From the NCBI GenBank assembly GCA_021777105.1, contig JAIQZQ010000057.1, positions 1 through 54,180 on the forward strand: DNA of 54,180 bases, in the 5' to 3' direction. Below are positions 8,269 to 16,813 of this stretch, piece by piece. The translations under genes were made by a program, and so were the position numbers. Under the pieces are notes generated by a model. It did not search any database. It saw nothing but the letters and a program-made list of their open reading frames with translations, and had not been told where the DNA came from. Source of the DNA: Candidatus Anammoxibacter sp. GTDB lineage: Bacteria > Planctomycetota > Brocadiia > Brocadiales > Anammoxibacteraceae. Numbering within the stretch: the stretch's first letter is position 1; every line of letters starts with the position of its first letter.

Positions 8269-9327
8269 ATGAAAATAGTTGCTGCTCTATATCCCGGCAA
8301 TGACCTCGCTGAAAAATATCCGGAACTTTTAGGGTGCGCGGAAAATTGCCTGGGGATACGTGAAAGATTAGAAAAACAAGGGCACACTGTAGTAGCATTG
8401 ACAGACCGTGAATGCGAACTGGATAAACATTTGCCTACAACAGACACCCTGATAACCACGCCATTCTGGCCTGCGTATATTACTCGCGAAAAAATTCAAA
8501 AAGCTTCCAATCTTAGTCTCATTCTTACCGCCGGTGTTGGTTCAGACCATATTGATCTTGCCGCCGCATCTGAACACAATATTACAGTCGCTGAAATCAC
8601 AGGAAGCAATGTTGTTAGTGTCGCTGAACACGTTGTGATGCAAATTCTGGCGCTAGTGAGAAATTATTTTCCAGCTTACCATGATGTTATGAACGGTGGT
8701 TGGAATATCGGTAAAATAGCGGCAAAGTCACATGATCTTGAAAGTAAGTCCGTGGGTATTGTAGGGCTGGGCCGCATTGGACAACGTGTGGCGACACGTC
8801 TTAAACCTTTCGATGTTAAATTATACTATTATGACTTTCATCACGTTAGCACGGTAGATGAAGCTTTCCTCAACATTCGTTATCTATCGCTGTTACAATT
8901 GGCGGCTAATTGTGATGTTATCAGTATAAATTGCCCATTGACTCCGGCGACAAAAGGTCTTTTTAATTATGATCTGCTTTCCGCTATGAAAAAGGGCGCA
9001 TATTTGGTTAATACCGCGCGCGGAGCTATAGTTGACACCGAAGCCCTTGTGAAAATTATGAAAGAGGGTCATCTTGCAGGTTATGCGGGAGATGTTTGGT
9101 ATCCGCAACCTGCTCCGGCTGACCATCCATGGCGTAGTATGCCAAATCATGCAATGACACCACATGTTTCAGGCACATCTCTGGAAGCGCAGAAAAGGTA
9201 CGCTGATGGAGTTTATGAATGTATTATACGAAAGCTGGAAGGACGTCCGATCGATAAAGACTACCTGATTGTAGATGGCGGCAAAGTGGTGAGTCCAAGT
9301 TATAGTTATGCTTATGAGAAAAGATAG
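8269..9327 (+). CDS. fdh: NAD-dependent formate dehydrogenase
   Basis: The 352-residue D-2-hydroxyacid-dehydrogenase-fold enzyme oxidises formate to CO2 with NAD+, without molybdenum or selenium. Landmarks shared with bacterial and plant FDH: 'TTPFWPAYIT' and 'GVGSDHIDL' (formate pocket), 'SVAEHVVMQILALVRN', 'GGWNI', the Rossmann motif 'GIVGLGRIGQRV', 'NTARGAIVD', 'AGDVWYPQPAP' and the catalytic histidine in 'TPHVSGTSLEAQKRYA'. I chose the ATG at 8269, preceded by AAAGGA and matching the family start (M-K-I-V), over an upstream in-frame ATG at 8206. The C-terminus is shorter than in the Pseudomonas-type enzyme. It stands alone, with sod downstream. Confidence 0.9.
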   Translation: MKIVAALYPGNDLAEKYPELLGCAENCLGIRERLEKQGHTVVALTDRECELDKHLPTTDTLITTPFWPAYITREKIQKASNLSLILTAGVGSDHIDLAAASEHNITVAEITGSNVVSVAEHVVMQILALVRNYFPAYHDVMNGGWNIGKIAAKSHDLESKSVGIVGLGRIGQRVATRLKPFDVKLYYYDFHHVSTVDEAFLNIRYLSLLQLAANCDVISINCPLTPATKGLFNYDLLSAMKKGAYLVNTARGAIVDTEALVKIMKEGHLAGYAGDVWYPQPAPADHPWRSMPNHAMTPHVSGTSLEAQKRYADGVYECIIRKLEGRPIDKDYLIVDGGKVVSPSYSYAYEKR

Positions 9328-9438
9328 TGTTGCTATATATGAGATGAAAGCAATTTATCCCATTATAGAGGGCAAATCAAAGCCGCCTGTTTTACCGGCG
9401 CACTATTAATTTGTAATTTTTATCTGGAGGTAATTGCC

Positions 9439-10047
9439 ATGACATTTGAATTACCCGCTTTATCATATTCGTATGACGCCCTTGAGCCTCATTACGACGC
9501 AGAGACCGTTGAAATACATCATTCTAAACATCATAACACCTATACAGAGAAACTAAACGCCGCAGTCAAGGCGGCCGGTATTGAGGGCAAATCAATTGAG
9601 GATATCTTGACTGGTTTGGACTCGGTTTCAGAAGACAAACGCGCTCCGGTGCGCAACCACGGCGGCGGTTATTGGAACCATACTTTCTTTTGGGAAACCA
9701 TGGCCCCAAATGCCGGAGGCGAGGCAAAAGGAGCGCTTGCGGATGCGCTTAAAAAAAAATTCAGTTCTTTTGAAGGATTTAAAGATCAATTTTCCAACAA
9801 AGCCGCAAACCATTTTGGATCTGGCTGGGCCTGGCTGGTCATCAATGGCGACGGAGAGCTTGAGGTGACGGATACCCATGATCAGATATCCCCTATTTCC
9901 ATAGGACACAAACCGATCATGACAATCGATGTATGGGAACACGCCTATTATCTCAAATTTCGAAACGCTCGTCCGAAGTGGATAGAGGCATGGTGGAATG
10001 TTGTAAATTGGGATAAGGCCAACGACAGGTACGAAGCCGCTAAATAG
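9439..10047 (+). CDS. Superoxide dismutase, Fe/Mn family
   Basis: The 202-residue enzyme converts superoxide to hydrogen peroxide and oxygen in the cytoplasm. Metal ligands are visible: a histidine in 'VEIHHSKHHNTY', a histidine in 'GGGYWNHTFFW', and the D-x-x-x-H of 'IDVWEHAYY'. The 'GGGYWNHTFFW' segment mixes features of the Mn type (GGG) and Fe type (WNHTF), so metal preference is uncertain and may be cambialistic. A GGAGG at about 9426 supports the start. The gene is closely followed by an intrinsic terminator. Confidence 0.92.
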   Translation: MTFELPALSYSYDALEPHYDAETVEIHHSKHHNTYTEKLNAAVKAAGIEGKSIEDILTGLDSVSEDKRAPVRNHGGGYWNHTFFWETMAPNAGGEAKGALADALKKKFSSFEGFKDQFSNKAANHFGSGWAWLVINGDGELEVTDTHDQISPISIGHKPIMTIDVWEHAYYLKFRNARPKWIEAWWNVVNWDKANDRYEAAK

Positions 10048-10065
10048 GCGAGGCTGGTAAATCAC

Positions 10066-10103
10066 AAAAAGGCTGGTACCGCATTTGTAGTATCGGCCTT
10101 TTT
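10066..10103 (+). terminator. Intrinsic terminator of the sod gene
   Basis: AAAAAGGCTGGTAC pairs with GTAGTATCGGCCTTTTT across a short loop, giving a stem that ends in a T-run directly after the superoxide dismutase gene. Confidence 0.8.
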
Positions 10104-10419
10104 CTAAAAGCATGATATCCGTCACTTGAACCGCCACTATATACTGAATAGATAATAATGCAAAATAAAAATATCAGAGCTTATGGTTCGCTTAAAAATA
10201 AATTCGCTTATTTTAGAAGAGCTTTCACATTATCTTTGAGAGATATTCAATCGTCAAATCCTTACGCAGCTATAGACGTTTAAGACTAAAATCGCAGATG
10301 ATAATTTTTACATGAAAATTTAACATTTTTTATTCTGTTGTTAACATTGACGGCAATCCCGCCCTTGACACTTGGTTGTCAAGGGCAGGCATATTTCTCT
10401 TTGAATCATTGCCTATTTT
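10104..10419. other. Intergenic region with a strong stem-loop
   Basis: No gene is supported. A perfect 9-bp stem (GCCCTTGAC / GTCAAGGGC, 10361-10386) with an 8-nt loop lies 34 bp beyond the end of the minus-strand gene at 10420. It could end that transcript or stabilise it, although no clear T-run follows on the minus strand. Confidence 0.55.
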
Positions 10420-12951
10420 TTAAAGCAGTTCGTTTTCATAACTCGCAAGGATATCAGATATAGTCTTGCGGGCGGTGTCGGCCCCGGAGGCATCGTCATC
10501 ATTGCTTGCCTTCTTTAAATCTTTTAAAGCGTCATTTATTTCATCGTGTTTATCATTGCCCAAACGCAACTCAAGGTCTTCAAGAAATACGTTTGAGTAG
10601 AGGTACGCCTCTTCTGCGACGATCATTGCGCCGGCGCGGTCTTTGTCGTTGAAGTGAGTTTCACTTGCAGTCAACTCGCCCTTGACACGTCCAATAAAAC
10701 CCTTGCTCATCTCGCTAACAATCGTGTCCGCAACCACATCGGCCACATCGCCGGTTAATTGAGCTTTTATAGTATCGTTGCCGGCGGGATTGTCACGTGA
10801 TACGAAGACATCTATGATGCGGTAAAAAACCTCGCCCTCTTTCTGTTTTATTTGCGCGTCTTCTACATCGCTATCCCTGTTTGAAATAATGCCTTCAACT
10901 TCGCGCAACACACCGATATAAAAAGCCCTTGCAAGGGACAACCTGATAACTTGTCTTTGCAAGCCGATTGATATTTCATCTTCGGCGGCATCTTCTTTAT
11001 TTAACGCGTCCTTGCCGTTTATAAAAGCCGCTTTTATTTTCGCTTTCAGATTAGGATTGGTTCCTGTTTCTATTGAACTACGATCTTTCGTTAAAACCTT
11101 ATTATCCCTGCCCGCCGTGCCGGCAATGGCTTGGTATGCCGCATACGCTTCATCCCATTTGAGGCCCAGCTCTTTAGTTGTTTCATCATCAAAATCATCT
11201 TTTACTTCAGTAATGCGGTCAAGAACAGTTATGAAAAAGACGCGTTGTATTGTCTTGTCTATTACCTGGGCGGCGAGTTTTGGCTCATTATCACTCTTTA
11301 TATCGCCAATAGCCGCAAGAATATCGCTATCAAGACCAAAACCAAATTCCGTGTCCATTTGCTGTGTTAGAGTTTGCAAAGCCCCTTCATATTCAGAGCT
11401 AATTTTATCTGCGTTTATTGGGTCTTCCCTTCTTAGCGTTCCGATTGTATTAAACGAAGCAACCGCATCGTCAATTGCTTTAGTCTCATTAGTTTTGACA
11501 AATTCAAATGTTGCAAGCTCTTTCTCATAACCGGCAAGGATATCAGATATAGTTTTGCGAGCCCCACTCGCCCCGGCGGCATCGCTTTTATTGCTCGCAT
11601 CCTTTAAATCTTTCAGAGCTTCATCAATTTCATCGTGTTTGGTTTTACCGAGGCGCAGCTCAAGGTCTTCAAGAAATACATTTGAGTATAGCAACGCCTC
11701 TTCTGCGACGATCATTGCGCCGGCGCGGTCGTTATCGTTAAAGTGAGTTTCACTTGCAGTCAGCTCGCCTCTTGCCCGGCCAATAAAACCTTTGCTCATC
11801 TCGCTAACAATCGTATCCGCAACTACATCGGCCACATCCCCGGTTAGTTGAGCTTTAATAGTATCGTTGCCGCCTGGGTTATCCCGTGAGACGAATACAT
11901 CTATAATGCGATAGAAAACCTCGCCCTCTTTTTGTTTTATCAGAGCGTCTTCTAAATCGCCGTCCCTGTTTGAGACAATGCCTTCAACTTCACGCAACAC
12001 CCCAATATAAAAGGCCCTTGCAAGTGACAACCTGATAACTTGCCTTTGCAACCCGATTGATATTGCCGCATCTGCTTGATTTTGTTTACTCAACACATCC
12101 TTGCCGCGTATAAAAGCAACCGTTATCTGATCTTCAAGATTAGGATTGCCGCCTGTTTCTATAGAAAGGCGATCTTCCGTTAAAACCTTATTTTCCCTGT
12201 CAGCCGTGCCGAAAACTGCCTGGTATGCCGCAAATGCTTCATCCCATTTAACTTCCAGCGCTTCAGTAGTTTTATTACCAAAGTCATCTTTTACTTCAGT
12301 AATACGGCCTAAAATCGTCAGAAAAAAAACACGCTGCACAGTCTTATCAATTACTTGCGCCGCAAGTTTTGGCTCATTATCACTCCTTATATCTTCAATA
12401 GCCGCTAAAATATCGCTATCTAGACCAAAGTTAAATTCCGCGTCCATTTGTTGTGTTAGCTCTTGCAGCGGCCCGGCATATTCAGAGGTAATATCATCCG
12501 CGCTTATTGGGTTTTCCCTTCTTAAAACCCCGATTGTTTTAAAAGATGAAACCGCATCGTCAATTGCGTCTGTGCTATTCGTTTTAACAAATGCCGCAAA
12601 AGTTAGCGTAAAATCAGCTTCCGCTTCAAGGCCGCTATTTTTTATCGATTGAGTTGCGGTTGCAGTTTTATAACCAACAGAGCCGGCAGTGATTTCCCAA
12701 TTTCCAATTTTTAAACCATCAATTTTGTATGCGCCGTTTCGATCCGTAACAGCGGTTAATTTTGGCTTCTTTAGTATTTTTCGTTTAACAGACACAACCG
12801 CATTGCCTATACCGTCGCCATTTTCATCAGTGATAATCCCTTTAAGCGTTGCAGCGTCAAGCTCCGCGCTATTAATGGAGAACAACAATATACACGCGAA
12901 TAATCCAAAAACCAGCGCAGCCGGCGCTAAAAACTTGTTAAAAAATTTCAT
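10420..12951 (-). CDS. Exported two-repeat protein with carboxypeptidase-regulatory-like domain; possible iron-uptake component
   Basis: The 843-residue protein begins with a signal peptide (residues 1-34, hydrophobic 'APAALVFGLFACILLF'). A carboxypeptidase-regulatory-like beta domain follows (about 35-115: 'GIITDENGDGIGNAVVSVK' then 'GAYKIDGLKIGNWEITAGS'). Then come two near-identical units of about 360 residues (about 122-484 and 487-843), each beginning 'FVKTN' and containing 'AAQVIDKT', 'QRVFF', 'RQVIRLSLARAFYIGVLREV' and 'EVFYRIIDVFVSRDNP'. The repeat resembles periplasmic helical segments attached to FTR1-type iron permeases; this is my recollection of the family, not a search. Identity persists at DNA level, so the duplication is recent or homogenised. 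A Fur-like operator upstream fits iron control. Confidence 0.6.
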   Translation of the reverse strand: MKFFNKFLAPAALVFGLFACILLFSINSAELDAATLKGIITDENGDGIGNAVVSVKRKILKKPKLTAVTDRNGAYKIDGLKIGNWEITAGSVGYKTATATQSIKNSGLEAEADFTLTFAAFVKTNSTDAIDDAVSSFKTIGVLRRENPISADDITSEYAGPLQELTQQMDAEFNFGLDSDILAAIEDIRSDNEPKLAAQVIDKTVQRVFFLTILGRITEVKDDFGNKTTEALEVKWDEAFAAYQAVFGTADRENKVLTEDRLSIETGGNPNLEDQITVAFIRGKDVLSKQNQADAAISIGLQRQVIRLSLARAFYIGVLREVEGIVSNRDGDLEDALIKQKEGEVFYRIIDVFVSRDNPGGNDTIKAQLTGDVADVVADTIVSEMSKGFIGRARGELTASETHFNDNDRAGAMIVAEEALLYSNVFLEDLELRLGKTKHDEIDEALKDLKDASNKSDAAGASGARKTISDILAGYEKELATFEFVKTNETKAIDDAVASFNTIGTLRREDPINADKISSEYEGALQTLTQQMDTEFGFGLDSDILAAIGDIKSDNEPKLAAQVIDKTIQRVFFITVLDRITEVKDDFDDETTKELGLKWDEAYAAYQAIAGTAGRDNKVLTKDRSSIETGTNPNLKAKIKAAFINGKDALNKEDAAEDEISIGLQRQVIRLSLARAFYIGVLREVEGIISNRDSDVEDAQIKQKEGEVFYRIIDVFVSRDNPAGNDTIKAQLTGDVADVVADTIVSEMSKGFIGRVKGELTASETHFNDKDRAGAMIVAEEAYLYSNVFLEDLELRLGNDKHDEINDALKDLKKASNDDDASGADTARKTISDILASYENELL

Positions 12952-13061
12952 TAAACTAAACTCCTTTCAAAAATTAAAACGATCTACTTAAAAATAAAAT
13001 GGCGATTTATAATGTATAAAAAACAACTTAATTTAAATTTTACGGTAAGCCATCGCCTTCA

Positions 13062-13080
13062 ATTGAGACTGAGTCTCAAT
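13062..13080. promoter_or_regulatory. Fur-like operator (19-bp palindrome)
   Basis: ATTGAGACTGAGTCTCAAT is a perfect palindrome around a central G with the 7-1-7 geometry of Fur-family boxes (TGAnAnT-n-AnTnTCA). It lies about 13 nt downstream of a minus-strand -10 element, where bound repressor would block transcription of the 843-residue exported protein. Confidence 0.55.
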
Positions 13081-13093
13081 GTCAAGGATTAAC

Positions 13094-13121
13094 ATAATAT
13101 CACACCTTTTTGCGATGTCAA
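13094..13121 (-). promoter_or_regulatory. Sigma-70-like promoter for the two-repeat exported protein
   Basis: On the minus strand TTGACA (13121-13116) is followed after 16 nt by TATTAT (13099-13094). Transcription would start just upstream of the palindrome at 13062-13080 and give a leader of about 130 nt. Confidence 0.55.
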
Positions 13122-13207
13122 ATAAAAAATATCATTTTTTATCAATAGCCCTATTCGCAACTAAATGATAGTTGCAAAAACCATTGTCAACTGATAACAT
13201 AAATAAT

Positions 13208-13459
13208 GTGAATAAAAAACTTATAAATAGATTCCTGACAAAGCCAAAGGATTTCACGTATAGCGAACTAAAGAAACTATTAAGTTCGTTTGAGTATAAG
13301 GAAGTTAAAAGGGGGAAAACCGCAGGGTCAAGAGCCGCATTCTATAATAGTGAAACAAAACATATTATAAAGCTCCATAAACCGCATCCAAAACCTGAGC
13401 TTAAACGTTATCAATTAGATGAAATTGAAGAAAAACTTAAAAACAGGGGTTTAATATAA
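13208..13459 (+). CDS. hicA: HicA-family toxin
   Basis: This small basic protein of about 83 residues has the HicA/YcfA layout: 'FTYSELKKLLSSFEYKEVKRG' then 'GSRAAFYN' and the histidine strand 'HIIKLHKPHP'. HicA toxins are ribosome-independent mRNA nucleases with a dsRBD-like fold whose catalytic histidine normally follows 'GSH'; here the residue after GS is R, which may affect activity. The longest frame begins at a TTG (13172), but homologues start nearer 'NKKLINRF', so I use the GTG at 13208; no strong ribosome binding site decides this. The stop codon overlaps the hicB start as TAATG. Confidence 0.75.
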   Translation: MNKKLINRFLTKPKDFTYSELKKLLSSFEYKEVKRGKTAGSRAAFYNSETKHIIKLHKPHPKPELKRYQLDEIEEKLKNRGLI

Positions 13460-13797
13460 TGAAAGATGTATTATCGTACAAAGGTTATATTGGCGGCGTC
13501 CACTTCAGCGGAGACGACAATGTCTTTTATGGGAAGATAGAGGGCATTGACGACCTGGTTACTTTTGAAGCAAAAGACGTTGATAGCCTTATAAAGGCGT
13601 TTCAGGATGAAGTAAACGACTATATACTCCTTTGTAAGGAGTTAGGCAAGGAACCTGAAAAATCATATAAAGGCAGCTTTAATGTCCGAATACCACGGGA
13701 AATACATAAAAACGCTATCCAACAAGCAATGTTAAAAGGCATATCTTTAAACCAGTTTGTGCAAAAAGCGATTGAAAAAGAGTTGCAGCATACGTAA
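13459..13797 (+). CDS. hicB: HicB-family antitoxin
   Basis: The 112-residue antitoxin has an N-terminal HicB domain ('YKGYIGGVHFSGDDNVFYGKI', 'VTFEAKDVDSLIKAFQDEV') and a C-terminal ribbon-helix-helix DNA-binding domain ('FNVRIPREIHKNAIQQAML', 'SLNQFVQKAIEKEL'). It should bind and neutralise HicA and repress the operon. It overlaps hicA by one base (TAATG), indicating translational coupling. Confidence 0.85.
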   Translation: MKDVLSYKGYIGGVHFSGDDNVFYGKIEGIDDLVTFEAKDVDSLIKAFQDEVNDYILLCKELGKEPEKSYKGSFNVRIPREIHKNAIQQAMLKGISLNQFVQKAIEKELQHT

Positions 13798-14309
13798 ACC
13801 GGATAAACCGGATAAACCGGATGAGTAAAAAGGCAAAAGTAAAAAGGTTGGAATTATCTTTTTAAAAATATCCTGTCAAAAATTATCATAATTTAATATA
13901 CAAAAATACCTTTAACGCTTTTCTCTGCGTGCCTCTGCGCTCTCTGCGCCTCTGCGTTAATATGATCAATAACTAAACAAGAGTATGCTCTGCGTTAATA
14001 TAATCAATTACTAAAAGTTAGATATACACACGTATACAAATGAATATATTAAATTTACAAAAACTAAATAAGTCTATGCTTTTAAATTTCATTGTATTAA
14101 AAACCATAGTTGTAAAAGCTAACCTTAACGCAGAGGCGCAGAGATCGCAGAGTGGTTTAAGAGAAAAACTTTATCTAAACTTATATTCATGCTTAACCCG
14201 GATTAACCGGATAAGTAAAAAGGCCGGAATTATCTTTTTAAAAATATTCTGTCAAAAATTGCCATAATTTAACTCATAAGATCCTAAACCGGATAAACCG
14301 GATTAGATA
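13798..14309. repeat. Composite of CTCTGCG, ACCGGAT and long direct repeats
   Basis: No real gene is seen. ACCGGAT words occur in series at 13797-13822 and 14206-14305. A CTCTGCG-rich arm (about 13918-13960) is mirrored by CGCAGAG words at about 14128-14155, forming a MITE-like inverted pair. A segment of about 75 bp at 13812-13890 is repeated almost identically at about 14205-14280. Similar CTCTGCG arms recur at 15.9-16.07 kb. Confidence 0.65.
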
Positions 14310-15401
14310 TTATTCGCCTTTAATTAAAACCACCCACTTATCCGCAAGCTCATATTTACGAGTTTTGTTTGAAGTTCCATGTTGGGTAACAAATCCCCCA
14401 TCCAGCCATTTTTTGCATAGATTTAAAGCGCTGCGTGGATGTATTTTTATCAGGCTTGCAATCTCCTTTGTGGTAACGAACCTGCTCTCCTTAAAAAGAG
14501 ACAAAACCTGTCTTTGCCGCTGATCTAATTCCCTCAATAATGTTGATTGATCCGCGGACCGGCCGCCTTGTCCAACTGATTCATTCGCCTTTGCCCTTAC
14601 ACCGGCGAATGCCCCGGCCATACCTTCACAAAAATACTCAACCCATTTTGTAATATCGCAATCCGCTCTGCCAAAATAATAGTTATGAGATTCCCCAATT
14701 GTCAGCGCGTTATAATAAGTCTGAAGGTTCCGCGCATAATACTCTTCCAAAGAATATAAACCCTTTAGCCCGTAATCCGATTTGTGTAAAATCAGGTTTG
14801 TAAGCAACCGGGCGGTTCGACCGTTTCCATCATAATACGGGTGAATAGTCGCAAATTGATAATGCGCAACGGCGGCAACAACAGGAATCGGCAATACACC
14901 TTTTTCCTTATTAATCCATTTTATTAAATCTTTCATAAGAGTGGGAACATCTTCGGCTTCAGGGGGCATATAAACAATGCCGCCTGAAGCGCTATCTTTA
15001 ATCACATTTTGTCCTTCACGGTATGACGTTGGCTTCTCTTTTCCATCCATTACAAGCCCATGTATTGTCTTAACGCTTTTCTCAGTGATAGAGGATTTAA
15101 CCTCTTTAACCAGAAGGTCTACAAAGTCCAGGGCCACGTAATAATTTTTAACTTCTCGCTCATCTCGTTCCCGGTTTGGAAATGTTCCGCCATGGACAAC
15201 TTTGTCTACTTGCTCCTGAGTTAAACGGTTGCCTTCAATCTGTGTGGAATAATGCGTGGCAATAAGCCGGGCCGATTCCCTCAACGATTCAAGAACCCGC
15301 AACGTAATGGGCAAACCCTCAACCGATTGACGCGAGGCTTCAATGTCCATTAGGATTTTTGTTAGATTAGGCGTAATCTCAAATTTTGGGGTAAATGCCA
15401 T
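14310..15401 (-). CDS. Fic-domain protein (predicted AMP transferase)
   Basis: The 363-residue protein carries the catalytic Fic motif 'HPYYDGNGRTARLL' (family HPFxDGNGRxxR; about residue 190), with the histidine and both arginines intact. An N-terminal inhibitory helix motif, 'STQIEGNRL' ([S/T]xxxE[G/N], about residue 55), marks it as a class II Fic protein with built-in autoinhibition. The C-terminal part (about 290-363) resembles a winged helix ('TTKEIASLIKIHPRSALNLC'). Fic enzymes usually transfer AMP to protein hydroxyls; the target cannot be predicted. It stands alone in a repeat-rich area; start ATG at 15401. Confidence 0.9.
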   Translation of the reverse strand: MAFTPKFEITPNLTKILMDIEASRQSVEGLPITLRVLESLRESARLIATHYSTQIEGNRLTQEQVDKVVHGGTFPNRERDEREVKNYYVALDFVDLLVKEVKSSITEKSVKTIHGLVMDGKEKPTSYREGQNVIKDSASGGIVYMPPEAEDVPTLMKDLIKWINKEKGVLPIPVVAAVAHYQFATIHPYYDGNGRTARLLTNLILHKSDYGLKGLYSLEEYYARNLQTYYNALTIGESHNYYFGRADCDITKWVEYFCEGMAGAFAGVRAKANESVGQGGRSADQSTLLRELDQRQRQVLSLFKESRFVTTKEIASLIKIHPRSALNLCKKWLDGGFVTQHGTSNKTRKYELADKWVVLIKGE

Positions 15402-15774
15402 GTATTATTATCTCTTTTTTGACGATTCTAATTAATTTCGCATAAACTTCTAATAAACTTCTAGTATTATCTCGTTTTACTCTTTAGATTACAAGAGAAT
15501 AAACATGTAAAAGTGGATATTCGACAAACTCCTAACCAATAAAAATCGGATAAAGTAAAATGCAAAATAGAACACAGATGACACTGATAACGCGGATTTT
15601 ACGGATAAAAGCGTAAAAATAGCCGATGATTCCAATTATGTAAAAATACGCAACTGTTCAGTATACGTAAATATGGAGTCCATTAACCGTATTAATGGTT
15701 TATTTTTTGGTTCTACTCCCAATTAGTTGAAACAATTGACTCAATAAAATATCAACAGTTAAATCATATGTATA

Positions 15775-15832
15775 AATGAACACTTGGCAGCTTGGCTGCC
15801 TTAGTGAGAATTATCCCCAGAGTGGGATTATA
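15775..15832 (+). repeat. Double-hairpin repeat, type A
   Basis: Begins ATGAACACTTGG; first stem GGCAG/CTGCC, second stem ATCCCC/GGGAT (imperfect). Together with the opposed copy at 16105-16164 it forms the ends of a 390-bp element. Confidence 0.8.
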
Positions 15833-16104
15833 AACTGCAGAGTACATGTTTATCAGTTTTTATAGCATTAAACAATATAGTTGTAAAAGCTAACCTTAAC
15901 GCAGAGGCGCAAAGGTAGCAGAGTGGTTTAAAAGAAAAACTCCGGCTAAACTTATATTTATATAAATCTAACTAATTCAAATAAAGATCAATTTTATTTA
16001 TAAAAATTTCATTTTACGCTTTTCTCTGCGTTCCTCTGCGCACTTTGCGCCTCTGCGTTAAAATGTTTCTATAGCGTCTTAGCTTCACAAAAATGATTAT
16101 AGGA

Positions 16105-16164
16105 ATTATTGTCCCACCTCCCGGGATAATGCACACCAAGGCAGCCAAGCTGCCAAGTGTTCAT
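16105..16164 (-). repeat. Double-hairpin repeat, type A, inverted copy
   Basis: Read on the minus strand it begins ATGAACACTTGG and keeps the first stem GGCAG/CTGCC; the second hairpin has diverged. It is in inverted orientation to the copy at 15775. Confidence 0.75.
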
Positions 16165-16493
16165 TTATTCTTAAAAAAGCTTTCTTTTACCAATTTTTTT
16201 GAAGAAGTTCCTATTTTTTTAACATCAACACGGTTGATGCGCTCCATATAATATTTTAACCGGGCAAATTTGGCGTCATTAACATGCTTGTTAAATAATA
16301 TATGTTTTAAATTGAAATTACGCTGAATAGTAACTTTAGATCAATTTTTGCCGCTAAATAATACACTCTATATATAATTGACATGCAAAACACATATTGG
16401 TACAATCCATACCACCTGTTTTAAAACAGAAAGTGTCTTTAATACACATTGACAGGCCAGCTAAACATGCCAAAAAATTAAAGGCAAGGATAA

Positions 16494-16547
16494 ATGAAAA
16501 CTGAGCGGCTTGTCTGCTCTAGTAAGAATTATCCCCCGAGGGGATAA
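16494..16547 (+). repeat. Double-hairpin repeat, type B, 54 bp
   Basis: Begins ATGAAAACTGAG and ends GGGGATAA. The first stem uses GAGC(A/G)G/CTGCTC, the second CCCC/GGGG. The unit is an open 17-codon frame plus TAA. Confidence 0.8.
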
Positions 16548-16813
16548 TACACGGCTTCTTGATAACAACCCATATAGATTTGTTATCAGGAAAAGATTTC
16601 CAGTTTTTTAACCATAAACCTTATAAAAACCCCATTTTGATAAATATTACCGGAGATAATGAGTTTCTGGTTATCTGCTTTTATACGTACTTGAGCGTAC
16701 ACAAAACGAATAAGCGCATCACCTTAAGAAATTGTTTATTGTGATGCTGTTGCGCTACTTGTTTGTACTCAACTACGTATAAAATCCTAAATGTTATAGA
16801 GAGGATGATAATT

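Larger units (their letters stand above)
15402..16813. other. Repeat-rich gene-free region
   Basis: About 1.4 kb without a credible gene. It holds a CGGAT-rich repeat (about 15566-15613), a composite element with inverted double-hairpin ends (15775-16164) whose interior contains inverted CTCTGCG arms (about 15893-15935 and 16013-16066), a further double-hairpin copy (16494-16547), and a hairpin at 16716-16747 that might be a degenerate attC site. Confidence 0.6.

Noticed and set aside
10361..10386. Stem-loop as terminator of the 843-residue gene
   Set aside because: The stem is perfect, but there is no T-run in the minus-strand direction, so I list it only as a stem-loop.
12146..12652. Plus-strand open frames within 10420-12951
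   Set aside because: They are antisense to the duplicated exported protein and recur because the two repeats are similar.
14040..14267. 75-codon open frame
   Set aside because: It reads through the CTCTGCG and ACCGGAT repeats and has no family features.
16559..16744. 61-codon open frame before the Mrr-type gene
   Set aside because: Starts at TTG, lacks a ribosome site and recognisable features, and ends in the hairpin at 16716-16747.
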